Positions 38,206-51,320 of a stretch of DNA of 64,000 nt are shown piece by piece. The number at the start of each line of letters is the position of its first letter. The first letter of the stretch is position 1. The DNA is from Patagioenas fasciata (lineage: Eukaryota > Chordata > Aves > Columbiformes > Columbidae). The position numbers and the translations under genes were made by a program. Location: assembly GCF_037038585.1 (NCBI RefSeq), contig NC_092521.1, positions 55,589,898 through 55,653,897 of the forward strand. Reading direction: 5' to 3'. The notes beneath the pieces are model-generated. The model was given only the letters and a program-made list of their open reading frames with translations. It was not told the DNA's origin and did not search any database.

Positions 38206-40886
38206 CAACAACAGGCTGTCATTCACACCTTTTGCAGAGTGGGGTGAAGGTATGAAATCTCCTCATTATAAAAGAGCTGAATCATATTACTGGAGAGGAT
38301 CACATTACTGGACTTCATGCATTTGATGAATCTCTGGCCTTGTGTTTGCTTCACAATTGCCTCCAAGATGTAACAGTGGAAACAGATTCAAGTGCTGTGA
38401 GGGTCCACATTTCAAAAGATATGGGCTCTGTGTGATGGAGTGCATGACCAGCAATGCAGGAGGAAAAAGACCTGCTGGAAAGCCCATGGTTGTATCTCTC
38501 TTAACTCATGCAATAATCACTGTAGCTTCCTTTCTCAGTTGTTGCCTCATGATTCATTGATTCTTCTGGCCCTAGGCTCAGAGATTTCATGGTTCCTGGC
38601 AGCCCACCAGACTCTGAGGGAAAGAGGACCATATGTGTGCGATGAAAAGGATGAAAGTTTTATACAGTCAGGTCTATTTTCCCTTCCTTGTACAGGCACT
38701 TGTTTATCACTGCAGTTTTCCTGAAAGATCAAAAATAAAGTCTTCCTGGCTTTGGAGCAGTAAAAAGTAGTTTTTATTGCAGAAATGCGACACCAAAGGT
38801 GTTAATGCGAGTCTCATTATTTTGGTTCTTTTACATAAAAGAATGGTGCAGCTGCCTTACCATATTTAATACTGCACTGTTACTAATATTGTGAAAAGGC
38901 TTCAGTACAAAGTGATCTTAACAAGTAACAATGACATCACACCAACAGCAATAATCCAAAGTAGATTACCTCTTCTGCCTTCCTTTATTTGCCTTCACAT
39001 TTCTGTTCCAGGTGAACTATGAAATGCTCTAGGCCATGCATTTTTCTGAGGTGACCACAATTCTTCAGTAGCAAGCATCTCTGCCCTTTAGCTGTGAACT
39101 ACATGGTACTCCAAACAAGACAGCAAACCACTGGGAATGTCAGCTGCATCCCACCCTACTGGGAATTTAAGATTTTTCTGATGACAAAAATATTTTCCTT
39201 GGCTGATACTCTATAATAGTAAACAATAATAATAACGCTTGCTTTTAAAATGTGTTTTTCTAACCTTGGAGTCTGAACACTGTATATCACATACTTTTAA
39301 TTGAGTCTGTCTTGTTTGAAAAGGTTTGTAATACCCTTACAACTTAGGAAAAGACATAATACAAAGGAAAATGGATTCTCAGTTGATGCAATCCAGAATT
39401 CCTTGCCTTTATTGGGGTGGATGACCAGTCTTGTTTTTCTCAGCCCGCCTATTTGACCATTACACTACAGGCAGATAGGATGTTATCACCTTTTAAGAAA
39501 TAAACACCTAGCTATCAAGAATCCAAACGATTCAAGCTGAAATGTTTTACTTTGCAATGCAGTGAAGGAACATACCATACCTTAGTAACTCTAGCATGTT
39601 TTTCAAGCAGATACCTGAAGATGTATATTCAGTGGCTTTGAAACCATTGCATTACTATCTTTTTGCTCTTTTTTGCTCTCTAATTTTTTTTTCACTTTCA
39701 TTTTTTTCCTTGTTTCTCTGCTTTCTTCCTTTTTTTTTTTTTTTGAGGGGGGCGGGGGTTGGAGCGGGTCCCTCTGTATTATTATGGTTTTGTTGTTTTC
39801 AAGGTTATCTATCTGGAAGCAAAACAAACACAGGCTTGTTTTCTTTCAAGGAAGATTTTTGTTGAGGTAATAATACATTTGTGGTGAACAGCAAGGGGCC
39901 ATCCGTTTACTGCTGAAAAAATATTCATAAAGTAAACATATCATTGAAATACATAGAAAAGGACAAAGAAAAGCCTCCCAGAGTGCCTCTCTCAAGGCTG
40001 TTATTTAAAGCTTTTGGATTGTTTCAACTCACATGGCTTTGAACTGAGCTTCTGAGGATGTCTGGGCTAAAGCTGCCCACTGTTTTACTTGAGTGACAGC
40101 CTATTCTCCCGTTTCTTCAGCTACTGGTCTGCAGGCAAACATACAGGCCAACCTTATATCACATGCACAGTGACTTCAGGATACTGAGAGGGCCCTGGAT
40201 TTGCAGAGGTCCACCAGACCTCTCATATTCCCTTCTGCCATTAAATAAAAGGGAAATATTGCCTGAATGGCCTCCCCATGAGCTCTGCATCTTGATTATT
40301 TGCAAGACATGCTTGCTTATAGTGTTAGGTGATGAAACTTTTCAGCTACAGTTGCCCTCTCTGCATGAACATGTATGGGCAGGGATTCTAGGAAAAGAGT
40401 TCTTTGTGTTTTCATTTCTTCTGTTTGGCACGTGAGGGTCACCTTTTGACAGAACAACTGGGAAACTCAGCCCCTTCTCCTAATGTTGTTGAGGCACTGA
40501 ACTGATCTGGGAGGAACACAATGAAGGCAACAAGAGCCTTGCCTGGTCTCTGTCTCAGGAAGGTCCACGCTCAGGGAGTCTCCCTTCTGGTTCCTCAACC
40601 TAAAATTACTCTGCCATGCTGAGGTGGGACTTCTCACCTCTCATATGTGCCAGCTGCAGTGGAAGAGGATGAGGCGGGAATACCTGACCAAGTCTGCTCA
40701 AGATATTTCAGAGGATGCAATCTCTGTAACACTGTTCATGCTCTTGAACTGCTGGCTGCCTTGTCACTGTGCTGGCAGGCATTTTGACCCTGAATAAGTG
40801 TCACTGTAACAAATTTGGGATGTTAGGTGTGAGGTCTGTTCCATTGATCTTAGAATGTCATGATACCTCATCCTAATAAATTCACA
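38206..40886. other. Unique sequence, no gene recognised
   Basis: I see no supported gene. A 15-base T run followed by a G-rich stretch (39730-39767) is listed separately. Other open frames are short and without motifs. Confidence 0.55.
39730..39767. repeat. Poly(T) run joined to a G-rich stretch
   Basis: Fifteen T are followed by GA and then runs of 6, 5, 2 and 3 G separated by short spacers. The arrangement is strand-asymmetric. The G part could form a non-canonical four-stranded structure, but it lacks four clean runs of three G with short loops. Confidence 0.7.
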
Positions 40887-41365
40887 GGGCAGCTGGAAAA
40901 AGTTCAGAGACAGGCAACTAAGATAATCCACTGTACAGAAAGACTCTGTATGAAGGATGACTAAGCCAGGACTTTTTTGTTTGAAAAGGAGATAATGGAG
41001 GAGGAGGTGACGGATTTACAAAAAACATCTTGAGTGGCATGAAAAGAATGAGTAGATGGATTTTTTACTCTTTTCTAGTACGAGACGTGGGAGGCATTAG
41101 ATGAAGCTAATAAAATAGTAGGGCTCCAAACAAAACATCTTCTCAGGCTGAAATTTTGCATGGATTCAAGGACAGACTGGAGAATTTAATGGAAGAGTAA
41201 TCCCCTGAGAGTACTAAATACACAGAAACCACAGCCTCATCAGGAAGTTTCTGCTCTGGGAGAGTGTTACAGGGAGTTTTCGTATATGTCTGTTCAGTAG
41301 GCATCTACTCTTGGCCATGGTGGGAAGCAGAGTAGGGGCTAGAAGGACCTCCAATCTGACATTTT
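40887..41365 (+). mobile_element. Ancient CR1-L-like LINE copy
   Basis: The order of blocks follows the 3' end of the CR1 lineage found in turtles and crocodilians, often called CR1-L. They are CAGCTGGAAAAAGTTCAGAG (start), then GGCAACTAAGATAATC, then GATTTACAAAAAACATCTTG with GAGTGGCATG. A region with TACGAGACGTGGGAGGCA follows, and the end is GGGCTAGAAGGACCTCCAAT with CTGAC. It is heavily mutated, with no usable frame, and clearly older than the other CR1 copies here. The call depends on synteny of several short matches. The edges are approximate. Confidence 0.72.
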
Positions 41366-41481
41366 ACAGATTCTCTTCACTTCTTCACTGCAAGGAAAAG
41401 TCTGCAAAGCTGTAGCAAATAAGGGTGGGGTTTACCTCATTCAACTTTAACCATTAGAAAGCAAAGGCTCTAGTCACTTAT

Positions 41482-41577
41482 AGAATCATAGAATGTCCTG
41501 AGTTGAAGGGACCTATCATGATCATCAAGTCCATCTCCTGTCCCTGCATATGACAGCTCCACAGTTCACACCCAGTA
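41482..41577 (-). mobile_element. Short CR1 tail, minus strand
   Basis: The plus strand reads AGAATCATAGAATGTCCTGA, then GTTGAAGGGACC, then GATCATCAAGTCCATCTCCT with GTCCCTGCA. This is the reversed 3' end of an avian CR1 of the CR1-C/F type. About 100 bases remain. It lies only about 115 bases right of the ancient CR1 copy but is a separate insertion on the other strand. Confidence 0.85.
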
Positions 41578-44500
41578 ATCAGCAGCACAGAGGGCACATC
41601 GCCCTCCCTAAAACAGGCATCCAGGAGGATGAGTGAATCTTCATCTCCATCTATCTTTTATTTCTATTTTTACAGGGGGTCTGGACAGCTGCCTAGGTTT
41701 GGATGAGTGCTTTATATCTTTAGTTAATCTTACTTCAGTGAGACTGATCCCGATTAAAGCAGGTTTTAGCAGTAAGTTTAAGGCCTTTTACTGCAAGATT
41801 TTAAATGCACACTGTGTTAAGGCTAACATTTATTAGCTGTGGGCTCTGATAAAAGCATGACTGTGATTTTCTATCTTCAAAGGTCAGTGGGCTGTGGCAA
41901 CAAAACCAATCAATCTCTGCCTCGGGGTCTGAGGAAACTTTATTTCAGAGTGTGGGACTGCTGACATTTCACTATGCATTTAGACACTGCATCTGAAACA
42001 AATTAAAAGGAAGGTGACTGATAGTTGATAGACACAGATTGCTGGCTTGTGTTGTACTATCCAGAAACATTACCTGACCATTCCCAACTGTTGTTACAGC
42101 ATGGGGTACCACCAGCTGTCTCATCGAATCTCACCACAGAATAAGAGCAGAGAAATCTTCCATATTATCCTGCCACAAGAAAACAACCACCACTGACAAG
42201 ACCCCAACAACAAATAATAAAATCTTGAAAGCTCATTTTTTTCTTCCTCTGATTATGTTTTACCTTCCAGGAAGCAGATGTATACACAATCCAATTTCTT
42301 TCTAGCTTTGTAATCAGCAGACTTTGTTTTTGTAAATGTATCTAAACTGCTAACTTAATTTGCACAGCACTTGAATGACTCAGAAAATTCTTTCTCATCC
42401 AGACTTCTAATATGCAGTGTGACAGACCTTGGCACTGGTGAAGCATCATACCCTGCCTGTGTTCTGTGGATTCTTCTGTGGATGTGTTAATTATTACAGC
42501 ACAGCTTCCCGAAACAAACAGATATTGCTGAATGTTTTATACATACTAATTAAAATTAAATAGTTGTATTTTTTAGTATGTATCTGTGTTTTAGTTCTTC
42601 CTTTTATAAGAGATAGTGACATTCAAGAAGCAAAGTCAAATTTGTCACAGAATTTAGATTTCATAGGGACAGACTTAATAAGACCAAGATCAGCAGAAAT
42701 AGCCCCATTCTATTCTCCCTTTCTAAATTTGACTGGATGTAATTGTTTAAATGTATAACCAGAATCTTAACAACACAAAGGCTATTATATTTGATCCCAG
42801 ATACGAAACTGGTAGGAAATGGGTTACTGTAAAAAGAAGTGAGGAATCTGTTTTCACCAACTTGACTGAGAAACAGGCACAAATCTTAAAATTGTACTTT
42901 AATTTACTTTGAATTTTAGAAATATCAGATGCTATTTGATAAGTAGATATGGAAAATAATGAAAAAATCTCTGCATACTAATGCTTTTAGGTCCTACAGT
43001 GTCATAAATGTTGCTGATCACATCTAAATGCCATTGATACAGAGTTGGTGGAAGGGTGGAGTTTGACCCAAGGCTTTTGTTATCTGCTGTCTTTGACCCA
43101 GCCAGACCTTTACCTGCCATGGTCCTTGCTGTGTGTGCAAAGCTCAGACATAAGTGCTTGTCATCTAGAGAATGAGAAGCAACAATATGCCTGGTTAAAA
43201 AGAGGTCTGTTTGAACACATTCAAAGGCTACACAGCATGGGAGAAACTCATCATCTGAGCCAGCATGGGCAGCTCAATACTCTGAATATTTTTCTGGAGC
43301 TTCTAAAAAAGGATGAGCTGACAGCATCTTACCTTACCTAGTACCCTGAATGTTATTCTATACCGTCCTTGAGCAAGGCTGCCTGGGGGAGGTAGAGCTG
43401 GTCGGATGACTAAGAGCTAGCAGTATTTAGATACCTACCTCCCCTTGATTTAAGTTAAAATTAGGCACAGAAATGCCTTTGTGGATTCAGATCTGGTGGG
43501 CAGTGAGATATGAGAGGGAACCAAAGTGACTGGCAGGAACAGTGCAGTGGCAGCGGGTGTTTTGTGGCTACGCCAAAGGTAGACATACAAAAGGAATTGT
43601 CTCTGGCTGCACTGTGCCAACCTCCTCTCCATGCAGGAGTGAGCCCACGCTCACCCGAAGTCAATGCTGGCTTTCTAGGACGGATGGGAATTACAGCTGA
43701 CTAAATAAGTTGTGGTAGCTGTCCCATCAGCTCTCTGAGAAAAGTATTTCCTTAGAAGCATTTCTGGAAGTCCTCTGCAAGTTTGTGATGTGGCACTTTT
43801 TAGTAGCATGAAAGAAGTGATGCTATGAGCAGACACACAAGGGTTGGACAGTGTACAAAGAGAGCTTCCAAGAAGGCTAATATCAACAAATATAGGTCAG
43901 ATACACATAATCATTTATCTGTTCTGGCCAAGCTAACAGTAAACCAGCTGCAAACATATGCAGATTACACACTGAGTCTACTTCAAAGGTTTTTTACAAT
44001 TCCTTAACTTGGACCCACGCAGGGCAATGTGGGTGCCAAGACAGACACAGAAATCTTCTTTGGACAACCATTTCTTAGCCTGGCATTGCATCTTGATTAT
44101 CTCCTTTCAGAAAAGGCAAGCTGCTAATAAGTAGCTGTTTTCATTGCTGTTATAATTAAGAAGCTAGGCTACATATCTTGCATGTTTACATTTAATTTTC
44201 AAGCCTAAAGGAAGGGAGAGAAGCTGGTGAGGGAGAAGGTGGGACACGGGTTTTAGCCGAAAGGATCTGTGGGTCTGGGCAATTTAGCTACAGGTCCATC
44301 AACTATCCAGAGGAAGGACAGGGAACTACTTCTCATGTTCAGCAGCTGTTACAGACAGTGTGCTGGACGTTTGCTGACCTGCTCTCACTGTCATCATCCA
44401 AGACCTGCTCTGGAGGCAGAGGGATGGGAAGAAGCCACATGGAGCAGTGAAAAGCCAGGCTGCGAAGCCAGGAGCTGGACAATGTAGGAACAAGTGGTGT

Positions 44501-44917
44501 GCGGGCCACGTCCTACTTAAGCCTGCTCAGAAACTTCAGTCTCACTTTGCAAACTTTCTGAGGATTTTTCATGAGCCTTTTGTGGTGGTGACGTGCACCC
44601 AGGCTCATACACACTGTGTACGACTGCTGAATCAACACTGACATGTTTTAAGCTTGATAAATTTTTCATTCTTTTTTTTCCAGAGAGATAAAAGATCCTT
44701 ACAAGCCTCTTTCAGCTGTAGTTCCAGGATATTTTCCATATTGGATACAGATTCCTTATCTTACTAGAAACAAAGGTGCCACAAGGATTGTGTACAAAGA
44801 CACATAGCAAATAGGGCTGATACTTCTGGACTGCAAATGCCAAAGAAATGTCATCACAAATATCCATTGATTTTGGAGTCATCTAAAAACGACAACTGAG
44901 CTCAGCTTCAGTGAACT

Positions 44918-44932
44918 AAAAAAAAAAAAAAA
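44918..44932. repeat. Poly(A) run, 15 bases
   Basis: This is an uninterrupted run of 15 A with no recognised retrocopy attached. Confidence 0.85.
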
Positions 44933-47900
44933 GTGTAAGCCTTTATAAGAAAATAATGCTGTGCACATAGAAAACACTTCATGGGACCATGATTTTTCTA
45001 AAGATTTTCCTAAAGTGCTGCGAGTTGAAAGTTGTTTTTCATACAACAGCTACAGCTGTGACTCCAGCTGTCTCTCCTAAATTATATTTGTTTCAGGAAG
45101 TCTCTCATCTAGAGGACTGAACTTTCAAAGGGACTCACAGTTGTTCATCCCAGACTCCCTTTTTGTCCTTCATTGTGTATATGCTGATGAGGATAAGGAT
45201 GGTTGCCAGCTGATAAATTACTAGCAGGTGATAAATTGATAGATAACCTGCTCATTAGTTAGAAGGCTTGTAAGTAGAGTAGGGGAGAAAAGACTCTGGA
45301 GGACATGGGCTTTAGAAGGAGAGTGCTGGTAGTGCAAGCTGATGAGAGCTCTTGTGGGATATAGTTCAAAAAAGTAAGTAATAATCTGGCTCTACAGGTA
45401 GCTGTTGCATGAAGTTCGTGGTGCTTTTTGCAAGGAGTGGTTGAGCACTCCCACTATGGCTGGAGGTTTTTCCTCTTTAGCTCCTTATACATGTGGACTT
45501 TTCTGCTTAAGACTGCATAAATAGTTTGGTGAGCCTGAATGTATCCCTGTAAGACTGCACTATTTTAATCTTATAATGAATAGCATTGGTGTTTGTTGGG
45601 GAGGGGGGAGAAGTCTCTTGGGAAAACAAGGGGTGAGTATTCTGTGTTTAATGTTGACAGCATAGCTTGAAATGTAAGGCCATGCAGTTGTACAGCAGTG
45701 CCACCTTCCACCAAGTAAGGTCCTCTTCCTTGTTGAAGAAGCTTTCGATGTTAGTAAAACTGCAGAGTGCATTGTCCAAGATCAAAGCATCACGTGTGGT
45801 TGCTACATTTGAATTTTAGTAAAATTCTTGTAGATAAATGTTGTGGTTTCTGGCAGTATCTTGTAGTTTAAGAGTTCTCAAGACAGCAAACACTTTCCAA
45901 GGTGTGCATGGTTGGTAGAAGCTACCTCTCTGCCCTTTGTTAGCCAGAGCTCTCATTTAATACCTATTAAAACTTAGTTCTGGAAATCTGGCCCTGTGAG
46001 AAGCTTTTAATGAGCTGGACTTCCCTGAAATGAGACAGGTGCAAACAAGTCAATTTGATTACTTCAACTTAAAGTAGCTGTTTTCTTGTATAGTCACTGA
46101 GGACTTTTTCTCTTGTCTAAAGCTATTTCTGACAGAACTAGGAGGACCCGAAAATACTTTTGCTCAGTCAGGGCTGGCAATCAGTATGAAATTATCCATG
46201 TGTTGACTGGTGTTGGAGTGAAATTGGTCTCTTGCCGTCATTTTTGTCAATACAAGCTACACATGCAAAGGACACAATACTAGAGTTAGGCACAGGCTTA
46301 TGGATCCCCTGTGGCTGTCTCCATATCTATGAAAAGAAAATACATGTTGGTGATGATGCACCAACTTTAGGAGCTGTTCCAGGTGTTGTCCTCAGAGCAT
46401 CTAAGGGAGCTAAGAGTTAAGTATGTGCTCCAGGAAACAGAAGAGCAAACACACAAAATATGTTAAGCCCAGGCAACCAATTTGGAAGGATGTCATGCAC
46501 AGAATAAACCAGGCACTATGGCAGATATGTTGGGGCTTTCACAATTTGTTCTGCAGTAGGAAATTAATATAAAGTTCTGCATTGTGTCTACAATACAAGG
46601 CTGGAAGCAGGTAACCTCTTTCTGCAGAGGTTTGCCACTGCAGTAAGTGTAACCTGGAGGGGTTTGTACCATCTGCAGTGGACAACCATAAAATGGTTTA
46701 AGCGACAGAAAACTATTCAGGTACCTATTGAAGCATTGTTACTTGACAACAAATACTCCCTGTTAAAGTCTGTGTAAACGGTTCACTAGAGGAAGCAATA
46801 CTGGCTCCCAAGAAAGTGGTTTTGAAAGCCTATCACTACAAAATTTTGGCAAAATTCACACCATGAATATATGATGACACTGGTATTTTATGCCCAAAGT
46901 TAATTCAGTGCTGCAGGCAGCTTTATTCCAAATTCCCTGGACCTGAAGAAGTATTGCAAGTAGTCGGTAATATGTTAATGTAAATTGCAAAATACTTCTG
47001 AATATCTGTGCCTACCAAACACTGTTTTTAGGGTGAGGGGGAAGTGGGACTGAGGAGTTACAACAGCAGAGTTTCAAGACAGTCTCTTCTGTCATTCAGT
47101 AAGCTGTCACTGTAATACAGGGTCACTGCTGCTAATTTTAGCTACTGGTGAGTACTTGCTAGTGGTGTAGGACACCATCTTAAATCCTTTCAAAGACCTA
47201 TGTGAGCTGCACTTTGGAGGGACGTTTTTATTTTTTTCCCCATTAGAACAACAGAGAGAACTGGAAGGGGAGAAGTCAATAAACTAGACAAGCTTCTTGT
47301 TCATCTGGGATCATCTTCAGCTGAAAATTCGAAGCAGGAATATCAGACTAAGGATTGGGTGAGAATTATTGCTTTGAGGATTAAAGGACAGAAAAGAGTT
47401 TTCAGCCCATTCTGAAGTTTGACAGCCCCGTGCTTAGTAGAGGATCTTTCCTTAAAAATATGTGTTACCTTGTGGGAGTCCCCTCTATACCAAGATATTT
47501 GTAGCAACATAATCTATGCTGCAAAGGTGGGAATAACTGTATATGGGAGGCATAGGAATAAATTCTCAATAGCAGAGGAGGTGGAGTCTTCTTCCAGGTT
47601 GTGTAAAACCCGCACTGGGGAATGTCTCCACATATCTCTATCTTTTGGTGAAAATACCATTTTAAGAACTTCCTGCTCTCTTCCCATCCACAGAACCTTA
47701 TTCAGCAACCTCCCACCTCTCAGTCCTTGGCTGGGATGCATGGCTCTTTAGGAGACCACTGAGAAACTATATCAGTGAACTGTCCAGAGGCTTTTAGAAA
47801 TTCGGATCAAAAAAGCATAAACCAGCCCTGTGCCTGAGCTAATGAGCCCTATTTGTGTTAGCAGGGTTACTACTTCTTTCAGTCTGAAGACTGTGTGGAG

Positions 47901-50900
47901 CTCACATCTACCTCCTCAGCATGGATTTAGCTTGATGACCTGGGTGTGGGGTCCCATCATGTAGTGGAGATGAGCCTGGTTTATCCCACATGCTGGCCAT
48001 ATCTTTGACTATAGGAATCTTGACTGGCTCTGTAAGATCTGGCCCATCTTTAATAAAGACACCCTGAATTACCCTGTCTTCATGTGCTTAAAGGTTCTTC
48101 TGATAGGACTTATTAGAGCATCATCTCCTTAAAACTTCAGGAAGTCCCATGGACATATGAGGATAGATTGCCTATGAATACATACATAATCCTGGGATTG
48201 GCAGCCTTGTGGGTGCATAGACATATAAGCTAAGCCTGTCGCTGGGGGTTATGAGTAGCTCATGAAAATTAACAGAATCGCAGCAGCAGGCAGTGATCTG
48301 GTAGTCCGTAAGAGGTGGGTTTTCTGCTGCTCCTCCTCCCTACTTAGGCTTCCTCAGTGTAAAATATACATCCATTGTAATATTTTTGCTATTTTCATCA
48401 GTAGTTCAACTACATGGGTTTCAGTTGGCTTCAATTTAAAATTTTTTTTGATAACTTACATCTTGTGTAGATGTCAACATTTTTTTTATGATGAGATATC
48501 TACAGAAACTTGATACTATTAAAAAGACAATGTCTGCAGACAAAATCCCCAATATAAAGTTTGCTCAGGGTATTTTATAGAAAACATAGTTATTGCAATA
48601 ACTGTTAATCCAAAACACTTCACATGTGGGAAAGCTTAGTTGAAGAAAGAACAATTGATACATATAAAGATAGGATATCTATAAAAACAGGCATATAACT
48701 TGATCATTTGAATTCCTAATCATGAGTTTAAACAGTGATCTCTAAGCTTATTTCTTTTTCCCACTATTTAATTTGCAGGTTTATGTGTATAAACTCTACG
48801 AGAGAGACACGATTTGAGTGTGCTGTCTTGCTTCATCTGGCTTTTTAGAAACGCTCACACCAATGCTGTTATTTTTTGGGATGGCTCATCTTCACATGGT
48901 GGTGGTCATAGTTTGTTTCTTTTTAAAGTATTTTTCTATTGTGTTTTTGTGTTTTACAAAAGTGTCTTAAAAGTATACTGTTGGCAGGACACAGCTATCT
49001 TTTTCAGTATATTGTTAGCTTATCGAGGCTGGAACTTGCTAGATAGACTCTGTAATATTTGCCTATATCATCCCTCTGAGCCTCTTAAATGTACTGTAAC
49101 TTAAAGATAACTATCAATAGTATAGTAATTCCTGTACTTGGAATTTAAATGCTGTAAGACTCGGATTTTTACTGGGTTCATGAGAAAGTTGTTAAGAATT
49201 ACATGCCAGAACTTCATTTTTTCATCACGTTTAGCTTTTACTTTAAGGGGCCTGCATTGACTCCATGCTGAGGTCTATGTGCACACAAACCAGTGCATAG
49301 AGAGCTTTGTCCTGTATGGCAGTCTGCAGTGGCTTCCCTGCCCCAGGATGAGAATTGTGTTGGATTTGTGGGTGCCTCACCCTATGCAAAAGATGCCCCT
49401 GACCTGCACATGGATGAGTGTCCATTGCTGTCCAATGCTGCTTTTTCTTGAGATGCTGAAAGAGAGCTGAGTGGGGGGATCCTGGCCCAGGAGCAGGTGT
49501 TTGGCTCTGTGGTGGGATGGAGGTAAGGGGCTGGGAAGCTGTTGGATGCTCTGTAGGGAGCTGGGGATGGCTGTTGCTGATGGTAAAGTATTCTGCTGTG
49601 GTATCACTTAAGTGAAGGATTTCTAAACCTGTGTCCAGCACAAGGACAAGTTAATGAATCCTAACGTAATTAGCCTTACTGAATGGATCAAAGTGTGTAT
49701 TTGCTACAGCCATGTTAAAAATTCCGCAAGCCACAGCCACACTTAGCACAGTTTGAATATTTCATACCTTCCTGGTTGTAGTTTAGGCTGAGTTTTCTCA
49801 TCTGCCTCCAGCTGGGTCACATATGTGTCAACAGATCAGTTTGTTTCTAAGGATACAATTTCAGAAAACTGGGAGAGCCAGTTCAATCCAAAATGCTATC
49901 TGAAGAAATGAAGATTTTTCACACTCATACTAGGCTGACAAATCCTACACTGTTTCTGTTTCCTCTCTGCTGTTTTTCTTGGGTAAGCAGATAATTTTCT
50001 GGAAAAAAAGTCAAAGTTTTTTGAATGTGTTCTGATATTCATGCAGTGTTCCTCAGCAGACTCTAGTTTTAATAATAAAAAATTGTCTCTTCCAGAGTCA
50101 TGTAGGTATTCACAAGCTTGTTTCCTCAAAAGTCAACGTGATTGAAGACTTAAACTTTAAGAAACGGTAGCTGCAAAATAACTTTATCCCCAAACTTTCT
50201 TATTAATATTTGCCCAGAAGCCTGCTGATAACCTGAGGATGACAAGTACTCATTGACTGCACTTCTCAAGAGCTATAGCTGTGTGCTAGACAGCTAGGCA
50301 GGCTGCTGCCAGAGATCTGCAGCCAGAGCAAAACTGACTGTAAGTGCCACAAAAGCCACTTCTCAATCAGCCCAGCTCTGCAGTGGCTCAGAGGACCATT
50401 GGTGTTGTTCATATTTCTTGTAGTTGGGTCAAGCACCTGGCCTCAGCGATTTAGATGCTCAGTACAGAGACAGAGCTGGAAAATCTCAGCACTTGGAATA
50501 GACAAAGAGCCAGTTTGGGGTTAGGAAGCTGCTGGAGGCACCGATGCCTGATGATGGAGCAAGCATCAATTTCCTTGCTTTTCAGGTTTGTCTTTCAAGC
50601 AGTTGTACGGTTCATGCTAGTTGTGAAGAAAAGCAGCAGATTGGTTCTGCCTCTTACTGGGAAAAGCACAGGAAAAGTAAATAATTATCAGTCACTATAT
50701 GTAGAGGAGTGCAGCCATACTCTGGATTATGGTGAGGAAGTTCCCTGAAACCATTAAACTTATTGACTGCAGATATACACCTGCTGAGTGTCCAACCCTG
50801 GCCTTCAGGAAACAGGATCACAGCCTTGTGGATGGCTGCTACTCTATTTATTCTTAGTAAGTAGCTTGCAATTCCTCTTCTGGATAATGTATGACTAAGA

Positions 50901-51263
50901 CTAGTGGGACATCCAATTACTGCTTAAAGCACCATCAAAATCATCTTCCCACTGCCTTACTTTGAGTCCAGCCTATTCCTCTGCTTCATCTAAAATGTCT
51001 GCTGCTGCATTTCGGGGCCTCTGCTAGGCAGAAACACTGGATGCATCAGAAATCTTCCACATGCCACCACATCTACCCCTTTTGTTCAGCCATTAGCGAC
51101 AGGATACCATCTATTTCTCTCATCCTGCTGCTGTTCCTTCCTTCAGCACTGCCTTTTATAAAAATAACATACCTCCTGACCTTTCCCAAAGAAGTCTGCA
51201 GCCTGCTGTGTTTGTCTGTAGCCAGCTCAAAGAACTCCAAAACAGCAGGATCTGAGTCCCATG

Positions 51264-51320
51264 CTGTGGTTTTGTTGCGGGGGGGTTGGAGGTTTTGTGG
51301 TGGTGTTTTTTTTTTTTTTT
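51264..51320. repeat. T/G-rich low-complexity tract
   Basis: The plus strand is almost entirely G and T, with a run of seven G and a final run of 15 T. It is the complementary-strand counterpart of the A/C tracts seen elsewhere. A short A/C tract also follows at about 51480-51507. Confidence 0.8.

Noticed and set aside
49243..49641. 132-codon Pro/Ser/Thr-rich minus-strand frame in a GC-richer patch
   Set aside because: No recognised domain. The composition follows the local G-rich plus strand, and no convincing splice sites frame it.
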